NCBI RefSeq assembly: GCF_014636095.1
Contig: NZ_BMDV01000003.1
Coordinates: forward strand, 62,001-126,000
Source: Acinetobacter modestus
Lineage (GTDB): Bacteria > Pseudomonadota > Gammaproteobacteria > Pseudomonadales > Moraxellaceae
Length of the DNA: 64,000 nt
Direction of reading: 5' to 3'
A model generated the notes under the pieces. The model searched no databases. It saw only the letters and a list, made by a program, of their open reading frames with translations, and was not told the DNA's origin. How positions within the stretch are numbered: the stretch's first letter is position 1; each line of letters starts with the position of its first letter. Both the position numbers and the translations under genes were made by a program. This document shows, one piece after another, positions 17,254 through 26,353 of this stretch.

Positions 17254-19137
17254 GTGACACAATACACGGCACAATCCCTTGAAGTTCTTTCAGGTTTAGA
17301 TCCTGTTCGTCGTCGTCCCGGTATGTATACCGATACCTCACGTCCAAACCATTTGGCGCAAGAGGTGATTGACAATGCGGTGGATGAAGCACTTGCAGGA
17401 CATGCCAATCAAATTTGTGTCACCGTATATGAAGATGGTTCATTGTCAGTCGAAGATAATGGACGAGGTATGCCAGTTGATATTCATCCTGAATATGGAC
17501 AAAGTGGTATCGAAATTATTTTGACCAAATTACATGCAGGCGGAAAATTTAGTACCGATAATTATCAATTTTCTGGTGGTTTACATGGTGTTGGTATTTC
17601 TGTCGTGAATGCTTTATCAACACGCGTTGAGGTTGCGGTACAACGCCAAGGTAACTTGTATCAAATGGCATTTGAACAAGGTGAACCTGTTGCACCATTA
17701 TCGGTGTTAGAAGGTAAAGTTGCGAAACGTGCGACAGGAACAACCGTTCGCTTTTGGCCAGAAGCAAAATACTTTGATAGTCCAAAATTTGCACTAAAAG
17801 CATTGAAGCATAATTTGAAAGCTAAAGCCGTTTTAGCGGCGGGCTTAAAAATTATTTATGACGATAAAATCAATAATGAAAAAATTGAATGGCAGTTTGA
17901 AAATGGTCTAGTCGACTATTTAATGGATGAACTCGAGGATCGAGAGATTCTACCTGATCCTGCCTTTGTCAGTAGTGGACAAGCAGAGCGAGCAGCTTGT
18001 GAATTTGCGATCTGTTGGAATGTTGAGGGTGGTGAACAAATACAAGAAAGTTACGTCAATTTGATTCCAACCGCGCAAGGTGGTACGCATGTCAATGGAT
18101 TGCGTTCAGGGGTCACGGAGGCGTTACGTGAATTCTGTGAATTACGTAATTTGTTGCCGCGTAATATGAAACTCTCTGCGGAAGATGTTTGGGATGGGGT
18201 CAATTTCATTCTATCTTTAAAATTTCAAGAGCCACAATTTTCAGGACAAACTAAAGAACGCCTATCGAGTCGTGAAGCCTCCAATATTGTACTGAATATC
18301 GCCAAAGATGCGTTTGCTTTATGGTTAAATCAACATGCTGAGATTGCAACGCAGTTAGCTGAAATGGCAATTGCTAAAGCTGGACGTCGCTTAAAAGCAG
18401 CGAAAAAAGTGGAGCGTAAAAAGATCGTCTCTGGTCCTGCGTTACCCGGAAAACTGGCTGATTGTGTGGGTTTAACGCGCGAAGACAGCGAATTATTTAT
18501 TGTCGAAGGGGATTCCGCAGGTGGAAGTGCTAAACAAGCGCGTGACAAGAATTTCCAAGCGATTATGCCGATTCGAGGAAAAATTCTAAATACATGGGAA
18601 GTGTCTTCGGATGAGGTGCTCGCTTCTCAAGAGGTACATGATATTGCGATTGCCATAGGGGTTGATCCTGGTAGCGATGATCTATCTGAATTACGTTATG
18701 GCAAAATCTGTATTCTTGCCGACGCAGACTCGGATGGTCTACATATCGCGACATTACTCTGTGCGTTGTTTGTGAAACATTTCCCGACTTTAGTTGAAGA
18801 CGGTCATTTGTTTGTCGCAATGCCACCACTGTATCGTATTGATATTGGTAAAGATGTTTATTATGCGTTGGATGATAGTGAACTCGAAAGCATTTTGAAA
18901 AAAGTGAAAGGTAATAAAAATCCGCAAATCACTCGATTTAAAGGATTGGGTGAGATGAATGCGAGTCAATTGCGTGAAACCACGATGGATCCCAATACCC
19001 GCCGTTTAGTCCAACTCGATTTGGATGATGCGCATTTTACCGCAGGATTATTAGATAAATTGCTTGCAAAAAAACGTTCGAGTGATCGTAAGCATTGGTT
19101 AGAGCAGAAAGGTAATTTAGCGGATATTGTGGTCTGA
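17254..19137 (+). CDS. parE: DNA topoisomerase IV subunit B
   Basis: The 627-residue protein is ParE by length (GyrB is about 800) and motifs. The GHKL ATPase domain has D-N-A-V-D-E-A and D-N-G-R-G-M-P, then G-G-L-H-G-V-G-I-S-V-V-N-A-L-S. The TOPRIM domain has V-E-G-D-S-A-G-G-S-A and D-A-D-S-D-G. ParE with ParC decatenates chromosomes and is a secondary fluoroquinolone target. The start is GTG at 17254, eight bases after AAGGAAG. The yqiA-like gene lies just upstream and the next gene overlaps its stop. Confidence 0.97.
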   Translation: MTQYTAQSLEVLSGLDPVRRRPGMYTDTSRPNHLAQEVIDNAVDEALAGHANQICVTVYEDGSLSVEDNGRGMPVDIHPEYGQSGIEIILTKLHAGGKFSTDNYQFSGGLHGVGISVVNALSTRVEVAVQRQGNLYQMAFEQGEPVAPLSVLEGKVAKRATGTTVRFWPEAKYFDSPKFALKALKHNLKAKAVLAAGLKIIYDDKINNEKIEWQFENGLVDYLMDELEDREILPDPAFVSSGQAERAACEFAICWNVEGGEQIQESYVNLIPTAQGGTHVNGLRSGVTEALREFCELRNLLPRNMKLSAEDVWDGVNFILSLKFQEPQFSGQTKERLSSREASNIVLNIAKDAFALWLNQHAEIATQLAEMAIAKAGRRLKAAKKVERKKIVSGPALPGKLADCVGLTREDSELFIVEGDSAGGSAKQARDKNFQAIMPIRGKILNTWEVSSDEVLASQEVHDIAIAIGVDPGSDDLSELRYGKICILADADSDGLHIATLLCALFVKHFPTLVEDGHLFVAMPPLYRIDIGKDVYYALDDSELESILKKVKGNKNPQITRFKGLGEMNASQLRETTMDPNTRRLVQLDLDDAHFTAGLLDKLLAKKRSSDRKHWLEQKGNLADIVV

Positions 19138-19709
19138 TGAAACAATATCCTTCACCTGATGATATTCAGGAAATGCGTCGTAGAGGCTATGATCCCATTA
19201 CAATTGCAGAAGCTGAAGAGTTATTACCGCGCTGGCAACAGCTGGATCAGCTTAGACAAAAGATTGAGAGAGCTTTTGCTGGAGTTACCTTGCAAGAGGG
19301 TATTGGCTTATATGAGGCGCAAGGAATAGATGATTATGCCAGTCAGGAAGAGTGTCTGGCGTATCGTGCCAAAGATGAAAAATTAAACTGGCATAATATC
19401 TCAATCAATGACTTGAATCGCTGTAATAGCAGTCTAACGTTCTTTGATGCTCAGGGTATGTTGTTTCATTTACCTGCATTTTTATTGGCGAGCTTAAATG
19501 GTGATTATTTACATAGGCTCACTTTTACATTGATACATCTAGTAGATGATCACACAGAAAGAAAATTTTGCTTGTTTAATGCCGAACAGCGTGCAGTTGT
19601 TGCAGACTATTTACAATTTTTGTTAGATGAACCTGATTACATATACGATCATCAGGAAATTAAGAGCGCCCTAATTACAGGTTATTGGTCTAATACAAAC
19701 GAATATTAA
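19137..19709 (+). CDS. hypothetical protein, DUF6714-like, coupled to parE
   Basis: The 190-residue protein starts at an ATG sharing its A with the parE stop (TGATGA), so translation is likely coupled. It is acidic and soluble, with F-F-D-A-Q-G-M-L-F-H-L-P-A-F-L-L-A-S-L-N-G and L-N-A/E-Q-R-A-V-V-A-D-Y-L-Q-F-L segments resembling DUF6714, an uncharacterised family; that resemblance is from memory and only moderate. Nothing indicates a role in topoisomerase function beyond co-transcription. Confidence 0.65.
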   Translation: MKQYPSPDDIQEMRRRGYDPITIAEAEELLPRWQQLDQLRQKIERAFAGVTLQEGIGLYEAQGIDDYASQEECLAYRAKDEKLNWHNISINDLNRCNSSLTFFDAQGMLFHLPAFLLASLNGDYLHRLTFTLIHLVDDHTERKFCLFNAEQRAVVADYLQFLLDEPDYIYDHQEIKSALITGYWSNTNEY

Positions 19710-19764
19710 TGTGTTAGCAAATCAATTAAAAAAATCTGCATCATTTTAGTTCACCTCGTTCACT

Positions 19765-19786
19765 TTGTATGCAATGTTGTATACAA
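19765..19786. promoter_or_regulatory. tandem GntR-type operators upstream of urtA
   Basis: TTGTATGCAA (19765-19774) and TTGTATACAA (19777-19786) are consecutive near-identical palindromes, 12 bp start to start. TTGTATACAA is the type of site bound by FadR-subfamily GntR regulators. They lie 124-145 bp before urtA. No GntR gene is in the window. Confidence 0.55.
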
Positions 19787-19845
19787 GATTGAATTCTTAT
19801 TTATTTGATCTGATAAATATTAAAATAAAACAACAGCTTAAATTA

Positions 19846-19862
19846 TTGGCATAGAAATTGAA
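19846..19862 (+). promoter_or_regulatory. sigma54-like promoter before urtA
   Basis: TTGGCA-TAGAAA-TTGAA has GG at -24 and TTG at the -12 element, 48 bp before urtA. The -12 dinucleotide is GA rather than the usual GC, so this is only a candidate. Nitrogen-controlled sigma54 transcription would suit a urea importer. Confidence 0.3.
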
Positions 19863-19909
19863 TAACTCCACTCAGTAAAAATCACAATATCAACCTGTGG
19901 AGAACAAAG

Positions 19910-21190
19910 ATGCAAAATAAATTGATGTCGATGTCTGTACTTATGGCAGCGATGATGGGGGTAGGACTGGTCGGTTGTTCAAAACCAGCAGAAAAAACAG
20001 AACAAACAAAAACTGAAACGAAAGCGGCACCTGCAGCAAGTGGCGATACGATTAAGGTGGGGATTTTACATTCACTCTCAGGCACGATGGCAATTTCTGA
20101 GACATCTCTGAAAGATACTGCATTGATGACAATTAATGAAATCAATGCCAATGGCGGGGTGATGGGTAAAAAACTCGAACCTGTTATTGTTGACCCAGCA
20201 TCAGATTGGCCATTATTTGCGGAAAAAGCACGTCAGTTAATTACTCAGGACAAAGTTGCCGTTATTTTCGGTTGCTGGACATCAGTATCACGTAAGTCGG
20301 TTCTTCCTGTGGTAGAAGAGTTAAATGGTTTATTGTTCTATCCAGTACAATATGAAGGTCAGGAACAATCAAAAAATATTTTCTATACGGGTGCAGCGCC
20401 GAATCAACAAGCCATTCCTGCCGTTGAATATTTAATGGGAGATGAGGGTGGTAAAGCACAACGTTTCGTTTTACTCGGCACAGATTATGTCTACCCGCGA
20501 ACAACCAATAAAATCTTACGTGCATTCTTGAAGTCTAAAGGGATTGCCGATGCAGACATCATGGAAGAGTACACGCCATTTGGTCATAGCAACTATCAAA
20601 CTATCGTTTCCAATATCAAGAAATTTTCTGCGGGTAAAAAGACTGCGGTGATCTCCACTATCAATGGCGATTCCAATGTTCCTTTCTATCGTGAGTTAGG
20701 CAACCAAGGTATTAAAGCTTCTGATATTCCAGTCATGGCTTTCTCAGTTGGCGAAGAAGAATTACGTGGAATTGATACCAAACCATTGGTGGGTCATTTA
20801 GCTTCATGGAACTATTTCATGTCAGTTAAAAATCCAAAAAATACCGAGTTTGTGAATAAATTTAAACAGTATGCGGTGGAGTACAAGCTTCCAAATGCCG
20901 ACAAAGTTGTGACCAACGACCCGATGGAAGCGACCTATGTGGGTATCAATATGTGGAAACAAGCGGTTGAAAAAGCAGGTACAACGGACGTTGATAAAGT
21001 TCGTGATGCGATGGCGGGTCAAACTTTTGCAGCACCATCGGGTTATACCCTCAAAATGGATGAAACCAATCACCATTTACATAAGCCTGTGATGATTGGG
21101 CAAATCCGTGGTGATGGGCAATTTGATGTGGTTTATAAAACACCACAAACCATCAAAGCTGAGCCTTGGAGCCCATATATTCCTAAATAA
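19910..21190 (+). CDS. urtA: urea ABC transporter, substrate-binding lipoprotein
   Basis: A 426-residue type I periplasmic binding protein with a lipoprotein signal (G-L-V-G-C, Cys23) and a charged Thr/Lys/Glu linker. The mature domain begins I-K-V-G-I-L-H-S-L-S-G-T-M-A-I-S-E, diagnostic of UrtA, and continues with F-G-C-W-T-S-V-S-R-K and F-Y-P-V-Q-Y-E-G-Q-E urea-binding blocks. GTGGAG precedes the ATG. It heads a five-gene importer operon, and a hairpin right after it probably lets its mRNA accumulate over the downstream genes. Confidence 0.95.
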   Translation: MQNKLMSMSVLMAAMMGVGLVGCSKPAEKTEQTKTETKAAPAASGDTIKVGILHSLSGTMAISETSLKDTALMTINEINANGGVMGKKLEPVIVDPASDWPLFAEKARQLITQDKVAVIFGCWTSVSRKSVLPVVEELNGLLFYPVQYEGQEQSKNIFYTGAAPNQQAIPAVEYLMGDEGGKAQRFVLLGTDYVYPRTTNKILRAFLKSKGIADADIMEEYTPFGHSNYQTIVSNIKKFSAGKKTAVISTINGDSNVPFYRELGNQGIKASDIPVMAFSVGEEELRGIDTKPLVGHLASWNYFMSVKNPKNTEFVNKFKQYAVEYKLPNADKVVTNDPMEATYVGINMWKQAVEKAGTTDVDKVRDAMAGQTFAAPSGYTLKMDETNHHLHKPVMIGQIRGDGQFDVVYKTPQTIKAEPWSPYIPK

Positions 21191-21201
21191 TTTTTCCATG
21201 C

Positions 21202-21229
21202 AACCTGCTGTTTTGGCAGCAGGTTTTTC
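21202..21229 (+). terminator. intra-operon hairpin after urtA
   Basis: AACCTGCTG and CAGCAGGTT pair around a six-base loop and are followed by TTTCTT. It probably acts as a partial terminator or mRNA-stabilising end. Confidence 0.7.
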
Positions 21230-21281
21230 TTAGTTTTATTTCTTATTGATTGGTTTAAATAGAAAATATAAGGGGAGTCTT

Positions 21282-22904
21282 ATGGCGAAACACTATGTTT
21301 TGGCAATGCTCTGCATCATGGCACAGATCATGTTTAATCCTGCATGGGCAGAAGTTACTTCACCAACAACTGTGACGTCTACAACTTCTCAGGATGCCAT
21401 CCAAACTTTTGTTAAATCTGACTTTGCTACTCGTCGTGCTATGTTGAATCAATGGCCAGCCAGTATTGAGCAACTCGATCAGTTGGTGGCATATATTGAT
21501 CAAAATGAGTTATATACTGATAGCGCAGGCAATACTTATATTCTAAAAAACGATGAAAAATTATTAAGTTACCCACAACAACAAGTGATCGAAACTTGGC
21601 CGTCGGACTTGTCTCAAGTGACGCTAGTCAATACGCTGCGTAAGGCACTGAACTTTGGACAAGCCAAAGTTAAATTGAATTCTGATGATGCATCACAACG
21701 TTTAGCCGCTGTTGATATTTTAGAAAATAACTTGGATGAGCTTGATGTAGCAACGATCAAACAACTCTATCTCAATGAAAAAAGTGAAGGTGTTAAAGCC
21801 CGTTTAGCGCAACTGAAAGCTCGTTTAGATTTTAATAGTTCAGATGAATTCACCAAGATCGAAGCAGTAAAAGTTTTGGCGGATTCAAATCGTCCAGATG
21901 TATTGGCATTAATCAATCAAAGTTTAGAACAACCACAAAATAATCCCGCATTGAAAGCAGCTTTAGTTGAAGCACAAAATAAAATTAAAACGCGTATTCA
22001 AATCAGTGAATGGTCAGGGCATGTATTTTCGGGTCTCAGTACTGCCAGTATTTTACTTTTAGCAGCGCTTGGTCTTGCAATCACATATGGTTTGCTTGGT
22101 GTCATCAATATGGCACATGGTGAACTCATCATGATCGGTGCTTATACCACTTACGTCATTCAAAGTTTTTTTAAGACGCACTTTGCAGGCTTAGTCGATT
22201 GGTATTTATTGGCTGCGATTCCTGCTGCATTTTTGGTGAGTGCGCTGATCGGCATGTTGATTGAACGTACTGTAATTCGCCCGCTTTATGGTCGCCAACT
22301 GGAAACATTATTGGCAACCTTTGGGGTGAGCTTAATCTTGATGCAATCGGTTCGGATGATCTTTGGCGCACAGAACGTTGAAGTGTCGAATGTCGCATGG
22401 CTCAGTGGTGGTATTGCCCTGACACCAAGCTTGATGTTGCCGTATAACCGTATTGCGATTATTGGTTTTACTGTGGCGGTCTTACTGCTTCTAGTTTTCT
22501 TATTAAATAAAACCCGTTTTGGATTATTTGTCCGTGCTGTGACACAAAACCGTCAAATGGCACGTGCTGTGGGAATTCGATCTGCACGTATCGATATGCT
22601 GGCATTTGGCTTAGGTTCAGGCTTAGCTGGTCTTGCAGGTTGTGCGTTAGCACAAGTGGGTAACGTGGGTCCTGACCTCGGACAAAACTACATTATTGAT
22701 GCCTTCCTTGTTGTTGTCGTCGGTGGTGTGGGGCAAGTGTGGGGTGCGGTACTTGCAGCCTTAGGTCTAGGGATTAGCGGTACAGTTCTAGAGATTGGTC
22801 TAGGTGCAGTTTTAGCAAAAATTATTCTCTTAGTTCTTGTGATTTTGTTTATCCAAAAGCGTCCACAAGGTTTGTTTGCCATCAAAGGTCGTTTCGTGGA
22901 GTAA
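21282..22904 (+). CDS. urtB: urea ABC transporter, permease UrtB
   Basis: The 540-residue protein has a signal peptide, an exported N-terminal region of about 230 residues with helical-repeat character, then a LivH-type permease domain of about 300 residues with some eight helices. Permease signatures include L-G-V-I-N-M-A-H-G-E and the G-I-R-S-A-R-I-D loop. The extra N-terminal domain is normal for UrtB. ATG 21282 is chosen because AGGGGAG lies just upstream; an earlier frame start lacks a ribosome site. The gene ends four bases before urtC. Confidence 0.94.
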   Translation: MAKHYVLAMLCIMAQIMFNPAWAEVTSPTTVTSTTSQDAIQTFVKSDFATRRAMLNQWPASIEQLDQLVAYIDQNELYTDSAGNTYILKNDEKLLSYPQQQVIETWPSDLSQVTLVNTLRKALNFGQAKVKLNSDDASQRLAAVDILENNLDELDVATIKQLYLNEKSEGVKARLAQLKARLDFNSSDEFTKIEAVKVLADSNRPDVLALINQSLEQPQNNPALKAALVEAQNKIKTRIQISEWSGHVFSGLSTASILLLAALGLAITYGLLGVINMAHGELIMIGAYTTYVIQSFFKTHFAGLVDWYLLAAIPAAFLVSALIGMLIERTVIRPLYGRQLETLLATFGVSLILMQSVRMIFGAQNVEVSNVAWLSGGIALTPSLMLPYNRIAIIGFTVAVLLLLVFLLNKTRFGLFVRAVTQNRQMARAVGIRSARIDMLAFGLGSGLAGLAGCALAQVGNVGPDLGQNYIIDAFLVVVVGGVGQVWGAVLAALGLGISGTVLEIGLGAVLAKIILLVLVILFIQKRPQGLFAIKGRFVE

Positions 22905-22908
22905 GCCA

Positions 22909-23979
22909 ATGAAAATCACTTCTTTATTTGCAGATAAACCGTATAGCGCAATTGCGATTGCCATTTGTTTTGCCGTGTTATTGAGCTTACCTTGGTTACA
23001 TCTGTTATCCCCTGATTCGGCATTTTATCTGTCAGCGTATTGGATTACGTTAATTGGCAAAATCATGTGCTTGGCTTTGGTCGCGTTGGCACTGGATTTA
23101 GTATGGGGCTATGCAGGGATTTTAAGCTTGGGGCATGGTTTGTATTTCGCCTTGGGTGGTTATGCCTTTGGCATGTACTTGATGCGCGAAGCCGCAGGAG
23201 ATGGCTTACCTGATTTCATGCGTTTCCTCAGTTGGACAGAACTCCCTTGGTATTGGGTTGGCACTGAGCATTTTGCTTGGGCGATGATCTTGGTTTTATT
23301 TGTGCCTGCCTTAGTTGCCTTTATTTTTGGTTTCTTTGCTTTCCGCTCAAAAATCAAGGGTGTGTATTTCTCAATTATTACCCAAGCCATGACTTTTGCC
23401 GCAGCCTTATTATTCTTCCGCAATGAGACAGGTTTTGGTGGAAATAATGGCTTCACGGGTTTTAAAACCTTACTCGGTTTTGATATCACCTCTGCGCCGA
23501 TGCGTGCCACTTTATGTTTTGTCACTGCTTTGGTGTTAATGCTGTGTTTTATCGGCTTACGTCAACTGATGAATCGTCCTTATGGTCGAGTGCTTGGCGC
23601 GATTCGTGACAGTGAAAACCGTTTGCAATATTTGGGCTATCGCACACTGTGGTACAAGCTTTCAGCATGGGTGCTATCGGCAGTGATTGCAGGTATCGCA
23701 GGGGCGTTGTATGTGCCACAGGTTGGTATTATCAACCCAAGTGAAATGAATCCAGTCAACTCGATTGAAATGGCAGTGTGGGTTGCCGCAGGTGGTCGTG
23801 GCACATTGATTGGACCGATTCTTGGTGCAGGTTTAATCAATGCTGTGAAGACTTATTTTACAGTAGCAGCACCAGAAGCATGGTTATTGATCTTAGGTGC
23901 TCTATTTATCGTGGTGACGATTTTCTTACCGAAAGGTGTGATTGGTTTATTTGACCGTTTTAAAAAGGAGAGCAATTAA
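22909..23979 (+). CDS. urtC: urea ABC transporter, permease UrtC
   Basis: A 356-residue LivM-type permease with about ten helices. L-V-W-G-Y-A-G-I-L-S-L-G-H-G-L-Y-F-A-L-G-G-Y and the G-R-V-L-G-A-I-R-D-S-E-N-R coupling loop identify UrtC. ATG 22909 follows GGAG; an upstream TTG frame overlaps urtB and is rejected. With UrtB it forms the membrane channel. Confidence 0.94.
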   Translation: MKITSLFADKPYSAIAIAICFAVLLSLPWLHLLSPDSAFYLSAYWITLIGKIMCLALVALALDLVWGYAGILSLGHGLYFALGGYAFGMYLMREAAGDGLPDFMRFLSWTELPWYWVGTEHFAWAMILVLFVPALVAFIFGFFAFRSKIKGVYFSIITQAMTFAAALLFFRNETGFGGNNGFTGFKTLLGFDITSAPMRATLCFVTALVLMLCFIGLRQLMNRPYGRVLGAIRDSENRLQYLGYRTLWYKLSAWVLSAVIAGIAGALYVPQVGIINPSEMNPVNSIEMAVWVAAGGRGTLIGPILGAGLINAVKTYFTVAAPEAWLLILGALFIVVTIFLPKGVIGLFDRFKKESN

Positions 23980-24807
23980 ATGAGTGATTTATTCCTAGAC
24001 TCAGCTCAACATGGCGGTCAACTCGGCGAGGGTTATGGACGCGCCAAAACTGAGGGCGCAGACTTTAGTCATGGGATTGCCTTGTATTTAGAAAAAGTTA
24101 GTGTCTGGTTTGATTCGTTTCGTGCGTTAAATGATTTATCACTGTACATCGCTGAGGGTGAATTACGCTGCATCATTGGACCAAATGGTGCGGGGAAAAC
24201 CACACTAATGGATGTGATTACAGGGAAAACTCGTCCAACCACGGGCACTGCTTTTTTTGGACAAAACTATGATCTTGCCAAAATGAGTACCGAGGAAATC
24301 GCGGAAGCTGGGATTGGGCGCAAATTTCAAAAACCAACGGTATTTGAAAATTTCACAGTCATGGAAAATTTACTACTCGCTGCACCACGTGATAAGCGAG
24401 TGAAAAAAAGCTTATTTAACAGACTTGATCCAGAAGCGCAGTTAGCTCTGGAGGAAAGTTTAGAACAAATTCGCTTAAAGGAATTTGTGAAAAAACCCGC
24501 AGGATTATTATCGCATGGTCAAAAGCAGTGGTTAGAAATCGGCATGTTGTTGATGCAACGTCCGAAGCTGATTTTATTGGATGAGCCTGTGGCAGGAATG
24601 ACCGATGCGGAAACAGAACGCACGGCTGAACTGTGTTTAGAACTTAAAAAGAATCACACCTTAGTCGTGGTCGAGCATGACATGAGCTTTATTGACACCA
24701 TCAGCGAGAAAGTTACGGTATTGGCGCAAGGCGCAATTTTGGCAGAGGGCACATTGGCAGAGGTACAAGCCAATGAAGATGTGATTGAAAAGTATTTGGG
24801 ACGCTAG
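23980..24807 (+). CDS. urtD: urea ABC transporter, ATPase UrtD
   Basis: The 275-residue ATPase has Walker A G-P-N-G-A-G-K-T-T, a variant signature L-S-H-G-Q and Walker B L-I-L-L-D-E-P followed by the switch histidine in V-V-V-E-H-D. It is of the LivG type, with an N-terminal extension of about 30 residues. The ATG is two bases after the urtC TAA, with AAAAAGGAG in the end of urtC. Confidence 0.94.
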   Translation: MSDLFLDSAQHGGQLGEGYGRAKTEGADFSHGIALYLEKVSVWFDSFRALNDLSLYIAEGELRCIIGPNGAGKTTLMDVITGKTRPTTGTAFFGQNYDLAKMSTEEIAEAGIGRKFQKPTVFENFTVMENLLLAAPRDKRVKKSLFNRLDPEAQLALEESLEQIRLKEFVKKPAGLLSHGQKQWLEIGMLLMQRPKLILLDEPVAGMTDAETERTAELCLELKKNHTLVVVEHDMSFIDTISEKVTVLAQGAILAEGTLAEVQANEDVIEKYLGR

Positions 24808-24816
24808 GAGACTGCC

Positions 24817-25515
24817 ATGTTAGAAGTGAAAGAAGTAAACCAGTTTTATGGTGGTAGTCATATTCTGCGTGATGTGTCTTTTCAAGCGCCTGTAGGCGAA
24901 TGCAGTGTCGTTCTAGGACGGAATGGCGTTGGTAAAACCACGTTGCTGAAATGCTTGATGGGGATTCTCCCGATCAAATCAGGACAGATTTTGTTAGATG
25001 GCAAAGATATTGCCAAGATGTCTCCTGAGCAACGGGTGCGTGCTGGCTTAGCCTATGTACCGCAAGGACGAGATATTTTTTCAACTTTGACGGTAGAGGA
25101 AAATATCTTAATTGGTATGGCGAAATTTTCAGGTGCAAAAACGCGGAAAGTACCGAGTCATCTCTACGAAATTTTTCCTGTACTCGATGAAATGAAACAT
25201 CGTCGTGGTGGAGATTTATCGGGTGGTCAGCAGCAGCAGCTTGCGATTGCTCGAGCGTTGGCTTCTGAGCCTAGTGTCTTGATTTTGGATGAGCCAACTG
25301 AGGGAATTCAGCCCTCGATTATTAAAGATATTGGTCGGGTAATTCGTAAATTGGCGGATCAGGGTGAAATGGCGATCGTTTTAGTTGAGCAGTTTTATGA
25401 TTTTGCTGAAGAGCTTGCGGATAACTATACCGTGATGGCGCGTGGACAAGTGATCGCACAGGGGCAAGGTGCGGAAATGCCTGAAAAGGGGATAAAGGAG
25501 TTGGTGGCGATTTAA
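24817..25515 (+). CDS. urtE: urea ABC transporter, ATPase UrtE
   Basis: A 232-residue LivF-type ATPase with Walker A G-R-N-G-V-G-K-T-T, Q-loop in Y-V-P-Q-G-R-D-I-F-S, signature L-S-G-G-Q-Q-Q and Walker B V-L-I-L-D-E-P-T-E-G-I-Q, the last being typical of UrtE. It closes the operon before a terminator. No urease or urea-carboxylase genes adjoin the operon in this window. Confidence 0.94.
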   Translation: MLEVKEVNQFYGGSHILRDVSFQAPVGECSVVLGRNGVGKTTLLKCLMGILPIKSGQILLDGKDIAKMSPEQRVRAGLAYVPQGRDIFSTLTVEENILIGMAKFSGAKTRKVPSHLYEIFPVLDEMKHRRGGDLSGGQQQQLAIARALASEPSVLILDEPTEGIQPSIIKDIGRVIRKLADQGEMAIVLVEQFYDFAEELADNYTVMARGQVIAQGQGAEMPEKGIKELVAI

Positions 25516-25516
25516 T

Positions 25517-25539
25517 AAAAGCCTCGTAAGAGGCTTTTT
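25517..25539. terminator. terminator of the urt operon
   Basis: AAAAGCCTC and GAGGCTTTT pair around GTAA, shared with the convergent gene at 25542. Confidence 0.85.
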
Positions 25540-25541
25540 AC

Positions 25542-26288
25542 TTATTTACTCTCCACTTTATAGAACGTCCCACCAGCGTAAACATTGTGTCCAAAGCCAC
25601 AAGAAGATTCACTATCCTTCTGTTCCACCTCAATTTTTTGACCTAGATTCGGATCGTTAGCAAATTGAAGTTTGATCTGACAGTCTTCATAACGGTAGTT
25701 TGCTTGTTTTGCCGTGATGGGCATGGTCGTTTCAAACTGCCCCATATTTGGACCATAAATCAGACCTCGAATCCCAAAGTAATAACCATCAAAAGCGATC
25801 TGATATTTATTTTGCTTTTTACTGACCTTAATGTAATCCCATTGCCCGAAACCATTGGCTCGAACATAAGTGCCTTGTAGGTCTTTAGATATTTGGGGCT
25901 TTGCTAGCTGTTTGAAGTTGTATTGGCTAGTTTTAGAGTCTTTATCTCTTAGAAACCAAACTCTTGCCCATTGGGGTTTGCCTAATTTTGCATAACTCAA
26001 TCCCACATTATTATTGGCAATTTCAATGTCTCGGTCAGTCACTTGAATACCACTTTCCTCAGCATTCATTTGGCAGAACTGAGCCCATGCAGCTTGATCT
26101 TCAAATTGTTTTACTGCTTTGGCATATTGCTTTTGATCGTAAAACTTTTTGCCTGCTTGGGCATATTGTTTTACTTTGCTACAGCCTTGTTGTAACTCTT
26201 GTTCAAATGAATCTTCAGCAAAACTTGAAGCTGAGCCAATTGCTGTTATAACCATTAGGCAAAGTTGCGTTGTTCTCATCATTTTCAA
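25542..26288 (-). CDS. exported hypothetical protein with a TPR-like N-terminal part
   Basis: I cannot name a family. The 248-residue protein has a signal peptide of about 24 residues ending S-S-F-A. Helical repeats follow, with F-Y-D-Q-K-Q-Y-A-K-A-V-K-Q-F-E and N-N-V-G-L-S-Y-A-K-L-G-K-P-Q-W-A-R resembling TPR units. The C-terminal part is beta-rich with two cysteines (in E-D-C-Q and S-S-C-G-F-G) that may form a disulfide. It is monocistronic and probably periplasmic. Confidence 0.65.
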   Translation of the reverse strand: MKMMRTTQLCLMVITAIGSASSFAEDSFEQELQQGCSKVKQYAQAGKKFYDQKQYAKAVKQFEDQAAWAQFCQMNAEESGIQVTDRDIEIANNNVGLSYAKLGKPQWARVWFLRDKDSKTSQYNFKQLAKPQISKDLQGTYVRANGFGQWDYIKVSKKQNKYQIAFDGYYFGIRGLIYGPNMGQFETTMPITAKQANYRYEDCQIKLQFANDPNLGQKIEVEQKDSESSCGFGHNVYAGGTFYKVESK

Positions 26289-26353
26289 TATTTCTAAAGC
26301 TGCTTGATACTCATTTTAAACAAGAAGTGAAAATATATGCTGTGAGCAAATTG

